Below, one piece after another: positions 8,773 to 16,933 of a stretch of 64,000 bases of DNA. The translations under genes and the position numbers were made by a program. How positions within the stretch are numbered: the stretch's first letter is position 1; the number at the start of each line of letters is the position of its first letter. Source of the stretch: Oharaeibacter diazotrophicus (GTDB lineage Bacteria; Pseudomonadota; Alphaproteobacteria; Rhizobiales; Pleomorphomonadaceae). Under the pieces are notes generated by a model. The model made no database searches. It saw only the letters and a program-made list of their open reading frames with translations, and had not been told where the DNA came from. The DNA is taken from positions 310,001 through 374,000 of the forward strand of contig NZ_SNXY01000008.1 in the NCBI RefSeq assembly GCF_004362745.1, in the 5' to 3' direction.

Positions 8773-10163
8773 TGCGCCTCGTGCCGTTCGATCCGCGCTC
8801 GCTCCGGGTGCGGCTGATGCTCTTGGCGGCGCTGTCGATCGGCCTGACGCTGCTCGTCGCCGGCGTCACGCTGTCGGTGGTGTTCGAGCGGCACATCGAG
8901 CGGCGCATCGCCGACGAGCTGTCGTTCCGCTGGACCGAGCTCGCCGGCTCGCTGCGGCTCGACGCCGAGGGCCGGCCCGAGCTCGCCCGCAGCCCGGCGG
9001 ATCCTCGCTACGGCCGGCCGCTGTCGGGCGCCTATTGGCAGGTCGAGGCAGCCGGCGGCGCCCCGTTGCGCTCGCGCTCGCTGTGGGACCGCCGCCTCGA
9101 GACGCCCGCCGACGCCCCGACCGACGCCGCCTTCGAGATCGACGGCTTCGAGCCGGACAGCGAATTCTACGTCGTCTCGCGCCCGGTCGTGCTCGTGGGC
9201 GCCGGCGGCGAGGACGTGCCGTTGACGCTCTCGGTGGCGCTCGACCACGACGAGATCCAGGCGGCGCGCGAGTCCTTCGACGCCGACCTCGTCAAGGCGC
9301 TGTCGGTGATCGCCGCCGCCCTGCTCGCCGGCGCGCTGCTGCAGGCTCACCTCGGCCTCTCCCCCCTGCGGACCCTGCGCGAGCGGATCGCGGCGATCCG
9401 CGCCGGCCGCACCGACCGGCTCGGCGCCGGCTTCCCGTCCGAGATCCAGCCGCTCGCCGACGACCTCGACCGCCTGCTCGACCGCCAGGACGTGCTGATC
9501 GGCCGCGCCCGCGACCGCGCCGGCGCCCTCGCCCACGGCTTCAAGACACCGCTCACCATCCTGACGCTGGAATCGCGCCGGCTCGCCGACGCCGGCGACG
9601 CCGACGGCGCCCGCGTGCTGCGCGAGCAGGTCGAGATCATGCGCCGCCACGTCGAGCGCGAGCTCGCCCGCGCCCGCATCCGCGGCTCGGCGCTCGGCGG
9701 CAGCGCCCTCGGCGCCGGCCGGGCCGCCGAACTCGGCCTCACCGTGCACCGGCTGGTCGACACCGTGCGCCGGCTGCCCTTCTCCGACCGGATCGACTTC
9801 TCCGTCGACGTGCCCGCGGAGCTGCGCATCCGCATGGACCGCGACGACCTCGGCGAGGTCGTCGGCAACCTGCTCGACAACGCCCGCAAGTTCGCGGTCT
9901 CGGCGATCGCGGTCCGCGCCGTGGTCGACGCCACCGCCGGCCTCGTCCGCGTCGAGGTCGCCGACGACGGCCCCGGCTTCGACCGCCCGGCCGCCCCCGA
10001 ACGCAACCACGACGGCAGCGGCCTCGGCCTCGCCATCGTCGAGGACGTCCTCGGCGCCTACGGCACCCACCTGACCCGCGACCGGAGCGGCGGGCGGACG
10101 GTGGTGGGGTTCACGATCGGCCGGGCCGAGCCGACGTGGGAGGGCAAGGTGGCGGCGGAGTAG
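8769..10163 (+). CDS. Sensor histidine kinase, PhoQ-like
   Basis: A 464-residue membrane kinase: transmembrane helix 1 at about residues 15-38, a periplasmic sensor of about 135 residues, helix 2 at about 176-196, a HAMP-like linker, the H-box ALAHGFKTPLTIL with His256, N-box NLLDNARKFA, and G-boxes VADDGPGFD and GSGLGLAIV. The H-box context (HxFKTPL) is that of PhoQ-type kinases. Two start codons overlap the regulator stop (ATGATG at 8769/8772). The gene is the third of the PepSY-regulator-kinase operon and ends 25 bases before the convergent TPR gene. Confidence 0.93.
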   Translation: MMRLVPFDPRSLRVRLMLLAALSIGLTLLVAGVTLSVVFERHIERRIADELSFRWTELAGSLRLDAEGRPELARSPADPRYGRPLSGAYWQVEAAGGAPLRSRSLWDRRLETPADAPTDAAFEIDGFEPDSEFYVVSRPVVLVGAGGEDVPLTLSVALDHDEIQAARESFDADLVKALSVIAAALLAGALLQAHLGLSPLRTLRERIAAIRAGRTDRLGAGFPSEIQPLADDLDRLLDRQDVLIGRARDRAGALAHGFKTPLTILTLESRRLADAGDADGARVLREQVEIMRRHVERELARARIRGSALGGSALGAGRAAELGLTVHRLVDTVRRLPFSDRIDFSVDVPAELRIRMDRDDLGEVVGNLLDNARKFAVSAIAVRAVVDATAGLVRVEVADDGPGFDRPAAPERNHDGSGLGLAIVEDVLGAYGTHLTRDRSGGRTVVGFTIGRAEPTWEGKVAAE

Positions 10164-10187
10164 GGGTAGGTGGGTGTCGAACCCGGG

Positions 10188-12428
10188 TCAGTTGCTGGCG
10201 CCGGGCGGGGGACTGTCGCGGGCGGCGAGGATGGCCTCTCGAAGGGCGATGGTGAGGTCGAAATAGTGGGACACCTGTGCCCCGCGGAAGACCTCAAGGG
10301 CTCTTTCCATAGCCGTAAGTGCGGCATCGAGATCATTCTGGCGCCTCGTGCGCTCGAAGAATCTTAGACAAGCTAAGGCAAGGTTGTGCTGCGTCACCGC
10401 CCAATAGAGCGGCATCCGCTCGCGCGTGCGCACCTCTAGGGCCGCCCGGAAGGCCGCCACCGCCTCCTTGAGCCGCGCCGTCCCCGCCTCCCGCTCGCCC
10501 AAGGACCTGAGCGCGTCACCGAGGTTGTTCTGCGTCGTCGCCCAGGCGAACGGTACCCGCTCGCGCGTCAACTCCTCCAGCGACGCCCGATAGGCTGCCA
10601 CCGCCTCTTCGAGCCTTCCCGTCCCCGCCTCCCGCTCGCCCAGGGTCACGAGCACGTTGCCGAGGTTGTTCAGCGTCATCGCCCAATCGAGCGGCACCCG
10701 CTCGCGCGTCCGTTCCTCCAGCGCCGCCCGGTAGGCCGCCACCGCCTCCTCGACCCGCGCCGCCCCCGCCTCCCGCTCGCCGAGAGTCCTTAGCGCGTTG
10801 CCGAGGTTGTTCTGCGTCGCCGCCCAGTCGAGCGGCACCCGCTCGCGCGTCCTTTCCTCCAGCGCCGCCCGATAGGCCGCCACCGCCTCCTCGAGCCGCG
10901 CCGTCCCCGCCTCACGCGCGCCGAGGATAGCGAGCGCGCTGCCGAGGTTGTTCAGCGTCATCGCCCAGTCGAGCGGCACCCGCTCGCGCGAGCGTTCCTC
11001 CAACGCCGCCCGATAGGCCGCCACCGCCTCATCGAGCCGCGCCGTCCCCGCCTCACGCGCACCGAGGATCGCGAGCGCGGTGCCGAGATCGTTGCACATT
11101 GCACCTCTTTCGTCGGGATTGCTGGCTCGGGCGAGGCCGATGCGGGCGAGTTCGATCGAGATCTCCAGTGGCAGTCGGGTGCCACGATCCCGGCCCTCGA
11201 CATGGTTTTCGTCCTGGACGGCACGGAGGGCGTGATGACGGCTTTCCGGGTCGGCGTGTTCGAGGTCGACGATGCGCACCAAGCGCTCGGCCGCCGATCG
11301 AACATCGCGCGCCAGAACGGCCTGGTCGTAGGCGGCGCGGAGCAAGCGCGTGCCAGCCTCGCGGCTGCGGGCACGGCGCTCCTCTTCTTCGGCTCGGCGG
11401 GTGACTTCCTCGTGTTCCCAGGCCGCGAAGGCGTCGTCGGCGACTTCGATCGCCGCTTCGAAGCGGGCTTCCCTGGAAAGCGCGGCGACACGCGCGAGGA
11501 TGTCGTCGATGAAGGCACCGAGGTTGGTGCCGTGCCGCCCCTCCTCGGCGACGCGGATCGCGACCGCGACGGCTTTCTCCAGTTCGCGGAGGGCGCTGTC
11601 GGAGTCCTCGATAGTCGGAAGGATGCGCCGGGCGATTTCGATGATGGTCGCTTCGGGGATGCCGGCCTGGGCCGCCGCTGCCAGTGTCGGGGCGTCCTGC
11701 GCACGCATGCGCGCCAGGATCTCGGCCAGCATCGCGCGGTCTTCCGCGCGTTCGACCCGCTCGGCGCGGTGATGGTCGACCAGTTCGTCGACCTTGATCT
11801 CGGTGCGCCGCGTCGTGGCGTCGACGTCGCGGAGGAGACCGAGCATGTCGGTCTGCCCTTCGATCAGGCTCGTCAGCCGCGCGAAGGTCTCCTCGTCGAT
11901 CGCAGGGCGCAGGCTCTCCCAGAAGCCGGCGTCGGCCCTGAGCGTGGCGAAGGTTTCGCGCAGGGTGGCGGCGAGGATCGTGCGATAGGTGTCGTTGCCC
12001 GTTTCGGGATGGAACAGCGGCTCCACCCCCGCGGCGCGGAGCATCAGGAAGCGGACGATGTCCTGGGTCTTCAGGTCCAGGGCGACGAGCGCGCCCGCCT
12101 CGAAGCTGATCCGGTCGGCGACATCGGCGAGCCGCAGAACGGCAGCCTCGGCATCGGCCTGTTCGGCCCAGCCGGGCTGTTCGGCGTCGAGCTGCTGGCG
12201 CACGCCTGCCGCAATGGCCTTGCGGGCGCGGGCGTAAACCGCCTGCGGGTCCTTGCCGCGGCCGCGCAGCATGGTGGTGGCGAGGCCGACGGCGCCGACC
12301 GCCGCCTCGGCGACACCGACGCCGACCGGAAGCAGACCGCCGCCGACGGCCAGCCCGCCGCCGATCAGCAGCGTGCCGGTCACCAGACCGCAGAGTTTGT
12401 CGAGGCACTCGTCACTGATCCAGCCCAT
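10188..12428 (-). CDS. Tetratricopeptide-repeat protein with 47-residue repeats
   Basis: A 746-residue protein of unknown function. Residues about 12-55 are Gly/Val/Ala-rich and hydrophobic and may be a membrane hairpin. A helical region follows, including a charged stretch near DELVDHHRAERVERAEDRA and a coiled coil around EEVTRRAEEEERRARSREA. From about residue 443 there are five near-identical 47-residue TPR-like units (core NNLGxALxxLGEREAGTARLEEAVAAYRAALEERTRERVPLDWA) and a degenerate sixth with a terminal helical cap. ATG 12428 has GGGGGAG upstream; the 84 extra codons of the longer reading overlap the vapBC promoter and antitoxin gene. Such repeat proteins normally mediate protein contacts. 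Divergent from vapBC; partner unknown. Confidence 0.82.
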   Translation of the reverse strand: MGWISDECLDKLCGLVTGTLLIGGGLAVGGGLLPVGVGVAEAAVGAVGLATTMLRGRGKDPQAVYARARKAIAAGVRQQLDAEQPGWAEQADAEAAVLRLADVADRISFEAGALVALDLKTQDIVRFLMLRAAGVEPLFHPETGNDTYRTILAATLRETFATLRADAGFWESLRPAIDEETFARLTSLIEGQTDMLGLLRDVDATTRRTEIKVDELVDHHRAERVERAEDRAMLAEILARMRAQDAPTLAAAAQAGIPEATIIEIARRILPTIEDSDSALRELEKAVAVAIRVAEEGRHGTNLGAFIDDILARVAALSREARFEAAIEVADDAFAAWEHEEVTRRAEEEERRARSREAGTRLLRAAYDQAVLARDVRSAAERLVRIVDLEHADPESRHHALRAVQDENHVEGRDRGTRLPLEISIELARIGLARASNPDERGAMCNDLGTALAILGAREAGTARLDEAVAAYRAALEERSRERVPLDWAMTLNNLGSALAILGAREAGTARLEEAVAAYRAALEERTRERVPLDWAATQNNLGNALRTLGEREAGAARVEEAVAAYRAALEERTRERVPLDWAMTLNNLGNVLVTLGEREAGTGRLEEAVAAYRASLEELTRERVPFAWATTQNNLGDALRSLGEREAGTARLKEAVAAFRAALEVRTRERMPLYWAVTQHNLALACLRFFERTRRQNDLDAALTAMERALEVFRGAQVSHYFDLTIALREAILAARDSPPPGASN
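10397..11101 (-). repeat. Five tandem 141-bp repeats inside the TPR gene
   Basis: The anchor GCCACCGCCTC recurs at 10456, 10597, 10738, 10879 and 11020, exactly 141 bases apart, each copy encoding a 47-residue TPR-like unit. The copies are very similar at DNA level, which points to recent duplication or gene conversion. The array is protein coding and has no unique spacers, so it is not a CRISPR. Confidence 0.9.
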
Positions 12429-12518
12429 CGGCCGCTCCCCCACCCGAGGTGAAAGATAGGCCCGGACCGACGCTGCCCGCAATGCGGGCGACGGGGCGAC
12501 GTTGCACGGGTCGGCGGC

Positions 12519-12550
12519 GATGTGTGTACTACGCCACTTCCATACACATC
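12519..12550 (+). promoter_or_regulatory. Candidate VapB operator
   Basis: An inverted repeat with 7-bp arms (GATGTGT at 12519-12525, ACACATC at 12544-12550), which also contains inner GTGTA/TACAC half-sites, ends 10 bases before the vapB ATG. Ribbon-helix-helix VapB antitoxins autoregulate by binding such palindromes; assignment here is by position and symmetry. Confidence 0.55.
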
Positions 12551-12560
12551 GGCTCCGCCC

Positions 12561-12773
12561 ATGCGCACCAACATCGACATCGACGACGATCTCATCGCCG
12601 AGGCCATGCGGCTCACCGGGCTTCCCACCAAGAAGGCGACGGTGGAGGAGGCTTTGCGGCGGATCGTGCGCGCCGAACACTTGCGCACCGTCCTCCGCGA
12701 CTCCGCGGGGATCGGCTGGGAAGGCGGTCTCGAGGAGATGCGGCTCGGCCGGGACCGTCTGCCGCCGCCATGA
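12561..12773 (+). CDS. vapB: Type II antitoxin, VapB (ribbon-helix-helix) family
   Basis: A 70-residue protein with the N-terminal ribbon-helix-helix pattern MRTNIDIDDDLIAEAMRLTG followed by PTKKATVEEALRRIV, the DUF2191/VapB antitoxin arrangement, and a C-terminal toxin-binding tail (SAGIGWEGGLEEMR). It should neutralise the downstream PIN nuclease and repress its own operon. The stop codon overlaps the vapC start (ATGA). The ATG at 12561 is chosen because the family begins at MRTNI; an in-frame ATG at 12522 would place the operator inside the gene. Confidence 0.9.
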   Translation: MRTNIDIDDDLIAEAMRLTGLPTKKATVEEALRRIVRAEHLRTVLRDSAGIGWEGGLEEMRLGRDRLPPP

Positions 12774-13162
12774 TCGTCGTCGACAGCTCGGTCTGGATCG
12801 ACCACTTCAACGACCGTCGCGACGAACCGGCGGTCCGGACCTTCCGGGCCATCGCCGACCCCACCGAGGTCCTGGTCGGCGACATCATCCTGCTCGAGTT
12901 GCTGCGCGGCGCTCGCGGCGACCGCCATGCCGCCCGTCTCGCGGCCGTGCTGGAGGCCTTCGAGACGCGATCCATGCTGGACGCGCGGGGCGCCGTACTG
13001 GCCGCGCGCAACGATCGGTTCCTGCGCGAAAAAGGCGTTACCTTGCGCAAGCTGCCGGACCTCGTCATCGCCAGCTTCTGCATGGACGGCGGACACGACC
13101 TGCTGACGAAGGACCGCGACTTCCTGCCCTTCGCAGAGCATCTCGGCCTGCGGCTCCTCTGA
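12770..13162 (+). CDS. vapC: Type II toxin, VapC PIN-domain ribonuclease
   Basis: A 130-residue PIN-domain protein with all four expected acidic residues: Asp5 (VVDSSVW), Glu43 (LLELLRG), Asp97 (LPDLVI) and Asp115 (TKDRDF). VapC toxins are Mg-dependent endoribonucleases that cleave tRNA or rRNA; the target here cannot be read from sequence. The complete active site suggests a functional toxin. It is translationally coupled to vapB by a 4-base overlap and ends 6 bases from the convergent ecm gene. Confidence 0.92.
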   Translation: MIVVDSSVWIDHFNDRRDEPAVRTFRAIADPTEVLVGDIILLELLRGARGDRHAARLAAVLEAFETRSMLDARGAVLAARNDRFLREKGVTLRKLPDLVIASFCMDGGHDLLTKDRDFLPFAEHLGLRLL

Positions 13163-13168
13163 AGCCCC

Positions 13169-15178
13169 TCACGCCGCCTGCTTCGTCCCCGCGCGCACGA
13201 TCCTGACGATGTCGGCCATGATGTCGGTGAGCTGGAAGTCCTTGGGGGTGTAGACGGCGGCGACGCCCATGGCGCGGAGCGTCTCGGCGTCGTCGGGCGG
13301 GATGATGCCGCCGACGACGACGGGAACGTCGTCGAGGCCGTTGTCGCGCATGCGGCCCATCACCTCGCGCACCAGCGGCACGTGGCTGCCGGACAGGATC
13401 GACAGGCCGACGACGTGTACGCTCTCCTCGAGCGCGGCGTTGACGATCTCGGCCGGGGTCAGGCGGATGCCCTCGTAGACCACTTCCATGCCGCAGTCGC
13501 GGGCGCGGACGGCGATCTGCTCGGCGCCGTTGGAATGGCCGTCGAGGCCGGGCTTGCCGACCAGGAACTTGAGCCGGCGGCCCATGGCGGCGGAGACGTC
13601 GTCGACGGCGGCGCGCACCGCCTCGATCTCGCCGGCCGACGCCGAGGCGGCGGCGCCGACGCCGGTGGGGGCGCGGTACTCGCCGAACACGGCGCGCAGC
13701 GTGCGGCCCCATTCGCCGGTGGTGACGCCGGCCTTGGCGGCGGCGATCGAGGGCTCCATGACGTTGCGGCCCTCGGCGGCGGCGCGGCGGAGCTCCTCCA
13801 GCGCGGCGTCGACCGCCTTCTGGTCGCGCGCGGCGCGCCAGGCCTTCAGCGCCTCGATCGCCTCGGCCTCGACGTGCTCGGGCACGGTCAGGATGCCGCC
13901 GTCGGCCCCGGCGGCGAGCGGCGAGGCCTCGGTCTCGCGGAACTTGTTGACGCCGACGACGACCTGCTCGCCGGCCTCGATGCCGGCGAGGCGGCGGGTG
14001 TTGCTCTCGACCAGGGCGCGCTTCATGTAGCCGCTCTCGACGGCGGCGACCGCGCCGCCCATGGCGGCGATGCGGGCGAGTTCGTCGCGCGCCTCGGCCT
14101 TCAGCGCCTCGACCTTGGCGGTCATCACGGTGGAGCCGTCGAAGATGTCGCCGTATTCGAGCAGATCGGTCTCGAAGGCCATGATCTGCTGCATGCGCAG
14201 CGACCACTGCTGGTCCCACGGACGCGGCAGGCCGAGCGCCTCGTTCCAGGCCGGCAGCTGCACGGCGCGGGCGCGGGCGTTCTTGGAGAGAACGACGGCC
14301 AGCATCTCGATCAGGATGCGGGTGACGTTGTTCTCCGGCTGCGGCTCGGTGAGGCCGAGCGAGTTGACCTGGACGCCGTAGCGGAAGCGGCGCAGCTTGG
14401 GGTCCTCGACGCCGTAGCGCGTCTCCAGGATCTCGTCCCAGAGCTCGGTGAAGGCGCGCATCTTCGCGATCTCGGTCACGAAGCGCATGCCGGCGTTGAC
14501 GAAGAAGGAGATCCGCGCCACCGCGGCCGGGAACTCGGCCTCCGGGATCGCGCCCGAGGCCTTCATGCCGTCGAGGATGGTGCAGGCGGTGGCGAGCGCG
14601 AAGGCGAGCTCCTGCACCGGCGTCGCGCCGGCCTCCTGCAGGTGGTAGGAGCACACGTTCATCGGGTTCCACTTCGGCATCGCCCGGTAGGTCCAGGCGA
14701 TGACGTCGGTGGTCAGCCGGAGCGAGGGCGCCGGCGGGAACACGTAGGTGCCGCGGGAGAGGTATTCCTTGACGATGTCGTTCTGCGTCGTGCCGTTGAG
14801 CTTGGCGCGGTCGGCGCCCTGCTCGTCGGCGGCGGCGACGTAGAGCGCGAGCAGCCAGGCGGCCGTCGCGTTGATCGTCATGGAGGTGTTCATCCGCTCG
14901 AGCGGGATGTCGGCGAACAGGCGGCGCATGTCGCCGAGATGGGCGACGGGCACGCCGACCTTGCCGACCTCGCCGCGGGCGAGCACGTCGTCGGGGTCGT
15001 AGCCGGTCTGGGTCGGCAGGTCGAAGGCGACCGACAGGCCGGTCTGACCCTTAGCGAGGTTGCCGCGGTAGAGCGCGTTGGACGCCGCGGCCGTGGAATG
15101 GCCGGCATAGGTGCGGAAGATCCAGGGCTGGTCGCGCCGCGGGCCGCCCGAACGGCCGTTCGCGTTGTCGTCCGTCAT
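13169..15178 (-). CDS. ecm: Ethylmalonyl-CoA mutase (B12-dependent, MeaA-like)
   Basis: A 669-residue adenosylcobalamin-dependent acyl-CoA mutase on one chain: the TIM-barrel substrate domain (TYAGHSTAAASNALYR, then FDLPTQTGYDPDD) and a C-terminal B12 domain with the base-off motif DGHSNG (Asp546, His548), SILSGSH and VVVGGIIPP. It converts (2R)-ethylmalonyl-CoA to methylsuccinyl-CoA in the ethylmalonyl-CoA pathway. I assign Ecm rather than methylmalonyl-CoA mutase because of the single-chain length, MeaA-like sequence and divergent adjacency to ccr. Strong GGAGGAAG precedes the ATG. It shares a 411-base upstream region with ccr. Confidence 0.88.
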   Translation of the reverse strand: MTDDNANGRSGGPRRDQPWIFRTYAGHSTAAASNALYRGNLAKGQTGLSVAFDLPTQTGYDPDDVLARGEVGKVGVPVAHLGDMRRLFADIPLERMNTSMTINATAAWLLALYVAAADEQGADRAKLNGTTQNDIVKEYLSRGTYVFPPAPSLRLTTDVIAWTYRAMPKWNPMNVCSYHLQEAGATPVQELAFALATACTILDGMKASGAIPEAEFPAAVARISFFVNAGMRFVTEIAKMRAFTELWDEILETRYGVEDPKLRRFRYGVQVNSLGLTEPQPENNVTRILIEMLAVVLSKNARARAVQLPAWNEALGLPRPWDQQWSLRMQQIMAFETDLLEYGDIFDGSTVMTAKVEALKAEARDELARIAAMGGAVAAVESGYMKRALVESNTRRLAGIEAGEQVVVGVNKFRETEASPLAAGADGGILTVPEHVEAEAIEALKAWRAARDQKAVDAALEELRRAAAEGRNVMEPSIAAAKAGVTTGEWGRTLRAVFGEYRAPTGVGAAASASAGEIEAVRAAVDDVSAAMGRRLKFLVGKPGLDGHSNGAEQIAVRARDCGMEVVYEGIRLTPAEIVNAALEESVHVVGLSILSGSHVPLVREVMGRMRDNGLDDVPVVVGGIIPPDDAETLRAMGVAAVYTPKDFQLTDIMADIVRIVRAGTKQAA

Positions 15179-15589
15179 CGTCTTCCTCCGCCGTCCCCGC
15201 AAAGCGCGCCGGACCCTCGGGCTCCGGGCGGCGGGATCATAACGGTTCGCCGCGGTGCGGTAAGTCAGCCAAAGGTCGCGCCGGTCCGGCCTGCGTCTCC
15301 GCGTCGCGGTCGGGGCGGCGAGGGAACCTCCGGGGAAAAGATCGGCTTTGCAGGGCCCGAGGAAATTCTGACGGGCGGTCGGGCGCATCTTGGGGCATCC
15401 AGGGCGACGACGGCCGACCGAAAGTCGAAGCCCGGCCCCGGGCGCATCATCGAAGGTCTTATTGGCCCGCCGGGCAAGGCTCGTCGATGATCTCGGCACT
15501 GCAACATGGACCCCGCCGTGGACGGCGGCGGGGCGGAACCCGGGGCAGGCCACGACCCACGGGACCGGACAGAGGAAAGGAACATTCCG
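15179..15589. other. Divergent ecm/ccr intergenic region (411 bases)
   Basis: The spacer holds no convincing gene; the frames through it lack homologous sequence. It must carry both promoters. An inverted repeat (ATCATCGA at 15446-15453, TCGATGAT at 15484-15491) lies about 100-145 bases before ccr and is the best operator candidate. No riboswitch, including a B12 element, is recognisable. Confidence 0.6.
15446..15491 (+). promoter_or_regulatory. Inverted repeat upstream of ccr, possible operator
   Basis: Perfect 8-bp arms (ATCATCGA / TCGATGAT) separated by 30 bases, about 100 bases before the ccr start. TetR-type CcrR is known to control ccr in Methylobacterium through palindromic sites; whether this repeat is such a site is unproven, and the long spacing is atypical for a single dimer. 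Confidence 0.3.
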
Positions 15590-16870
15590 ATGAGCGCGCT
15601 GCCCACGCCCGCCGAAGGCGCCCCCCTCAAGGATCTCTACGACATCGGCGAGATCCCCCCGCTCGGCCACGTGCCGGAGAAGATGTGGGCCTGGGCGATC
15701 CGCAAGGACCGCCACGGCCCGCCCGACACCGCCATGCAGCTCGAGGTCGTGCCGACCTGGAAGCTCGACAGCCACGACGTGCTGGTGCTCGTGATGGCCG
15801 CCGGCGTCAACTACAACGGCGTCTGGGCCTCGCTCGGCAAGCCGATCTCACCCTTCGACGGCCACAAGCAGCCGTTCCATGTCGCCGGGTCCGACGCGTC
15901 CGGCATCGTCTGGGCGGTCGGCTCGAAGGTGACGCGCTGGAAGGTCGGCGACGAGGTCGTCGTCCACTGCAATCAGGACGAAGGCGACGACGAGGAGTGC
16001 AATGGCGGCGACCCGATGCTGTCGCCGTCGCAGCGGATCTGGGGCTACGAGACCGCCGACGGCTCGTTCGCCCAGTTCTGCCGGGTGCAGAGCCGCCAGC
16101 TGCTGCCGCGCCCGCAGCACCTGACCTGGGAGGAGAGCGCCTCCTACATGCTGACGCTGGCGACCGCCTACCGCATGCTCTACGGCCATCAGCCGCACAC
16201 GCTGAAGCCGGGCCAGAACGTGCTGGTCTGGGGCGCGTCCGGCGGCCTCGGCGTGTTCGCGGTGCAGATCTGCGCCGCCGTCGGCGCCAACGCCATCGGC
16301 GTGATCTCCGACGAGTCCAAGCGCGACTACGTCATGAGCCTCGGCGCCAAGGGCGTGATCAACCGCAAGGACTTCGCCTGCTGGGGCCAACTGCCCAAGG
16401 TCGGCTCGCCGGAATACGACACCTGGTTCAACGAGGCGCGCAAGTTCGGCAAGGCGATCTGGGACGTCACCGGCAAGGGCAACAACGTCGACATCGTGTT
16501 CGAGCACCCCGGCGAGGCGACCTTCCCGGTGTCGTCCTTCGTGGTCAAGCGCGGCGGCATGGTGGTGTTCTGCGCCGGCACCTCCGGCTTCAACATCACC
16601 TTCGACGCCCGCTACGTCTGGATGCACCAGAAGCGCATCCAGGGCTCGCATTTCGCCCACCTGAAGCAGGCGAGCGAGGCCAACCGCTTCGTGCTGAACC
16701 GCCGCGTCGACCCGTGCATGTCCGAGGTGTTCGCCTGGGACCAGATCCCGGCCGCGCACATGAAGATGTGGAAGAACCAGCACGCCCCCGGCAACATGGC
16801 CGTGCTGGTCAACGCGCCGCGGACCGGGCTAGTCTCCTTCGAGGACGTGCTCGAGGCGAGCAGGCGCTGA
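15590..16870 (+). CDS. ccr: Crotonyl-CoA carboxylase/reductase
   Basis: A 426-residue medium-chain reductase that reductively carboxylates crotonyl-CoA to (2S)-ethylmalonyl-CoA with NADPH and CO2, the key step of the ethylmalonyl-CoA pathway. The N-terminal signature (DLYDIGEIPPLGHVPEKMWAW), GVNYNGVWASLG, the Rossmann loop WGASGGLGVFAVQ, the FEHPGEATFPVS segment and the C-terminal KMWKNQHAPGNMAVLV are all present and full length. Start ATG 15590 follows AGAGGAAAGG. Divergent from ecm; a terminator hairpin follows at 16899. Confidence 0.96.
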   Translation: MSALPTPAEGAPLKDLYDIGEIPPLGHVPEKMWAWAIRKDRHGPPDTAMQLEVVPTWKLDSHDVLVLVMAAGVNYNGVWASLGKPISPFDGHKQPFHVAGSDASGIVWAVGSKVTRWKVGDEVVVHCNQDEGDDEECNGGDPMLSPSQRIWGYETADGSFAQFCRVQSRQLLPRPQHLTWEESASYMLTLATAYRMLYGHQPHTLKPGQNVLVWGASGGLGVFAVQICAAVGANAIGVISDESKRDYVMSLGAKGVINRKDFACWGQLPKVGSPEYDTWFNEARKFGKAIWDVTGKGNNVDIVFEHPGEATFPVSSFVVKRGGMVVFCAGTSGFNITFDARYVWMHQKRIQGSHFAHLKQASEANRFVLNRRVDPCMSEVFAWDQIPAAHMKMWKNQHAPGNMAVLVNAPRTGLVSFEDVLEASRR

Positions 16871-16898
16871 GGGCCGGCCCTTCGCGGCACGGGATGCC

Positions 16899-16919
16899 GG
16901 CCGTCGGATCCCGACGGCC
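16899..16919. terminator. Bidirectional terminator-like hairpin after ccr
   Basis: Perfect 9-bp arms (GGCCGTCGG / CCGACGGCC) around a 3-base loop sit between the convergent ends of ccr and the next gene. There is no clear T-run, so termination efficiency is uncertain. Confidence 0.55.
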
Positions 16920-16933
16920 GACGGCTCGCCGCT

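Noticed and set aside
10397-11101. Regular 141-bp repeats resembling a CRISPR or satellite array
   Set aside because: The units are contiguous, in frame, and encode TPR-like modules; there are no unique spacers and no cas genes.
10188-12680. Longer start for the TPR protein at 12680
   Set aside because: Would run through the vapB operator and vapB gene in antisense with non-homologous sequence; ATG 12428 has a good ribosome site.
13169-15178. Methylmalonyl-CoA mutase large subunit
   Set aside because: The chain has its own B12 domain, has MeaA-like sequence and sits divergent to ccr, which fits ethylmalonyl-CoA mutase better.
13382-15490. Long plus-strand frame opposite ecm (702 codons)
   Set aside because: Shadow frame; the minus strand carries the full mutase with B12 motif.
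15179-15589. Cobalamin riboswitch before the B12-dependent mutase gene
   Set aside because: No recognisable B12-box or conserved core in the leader.
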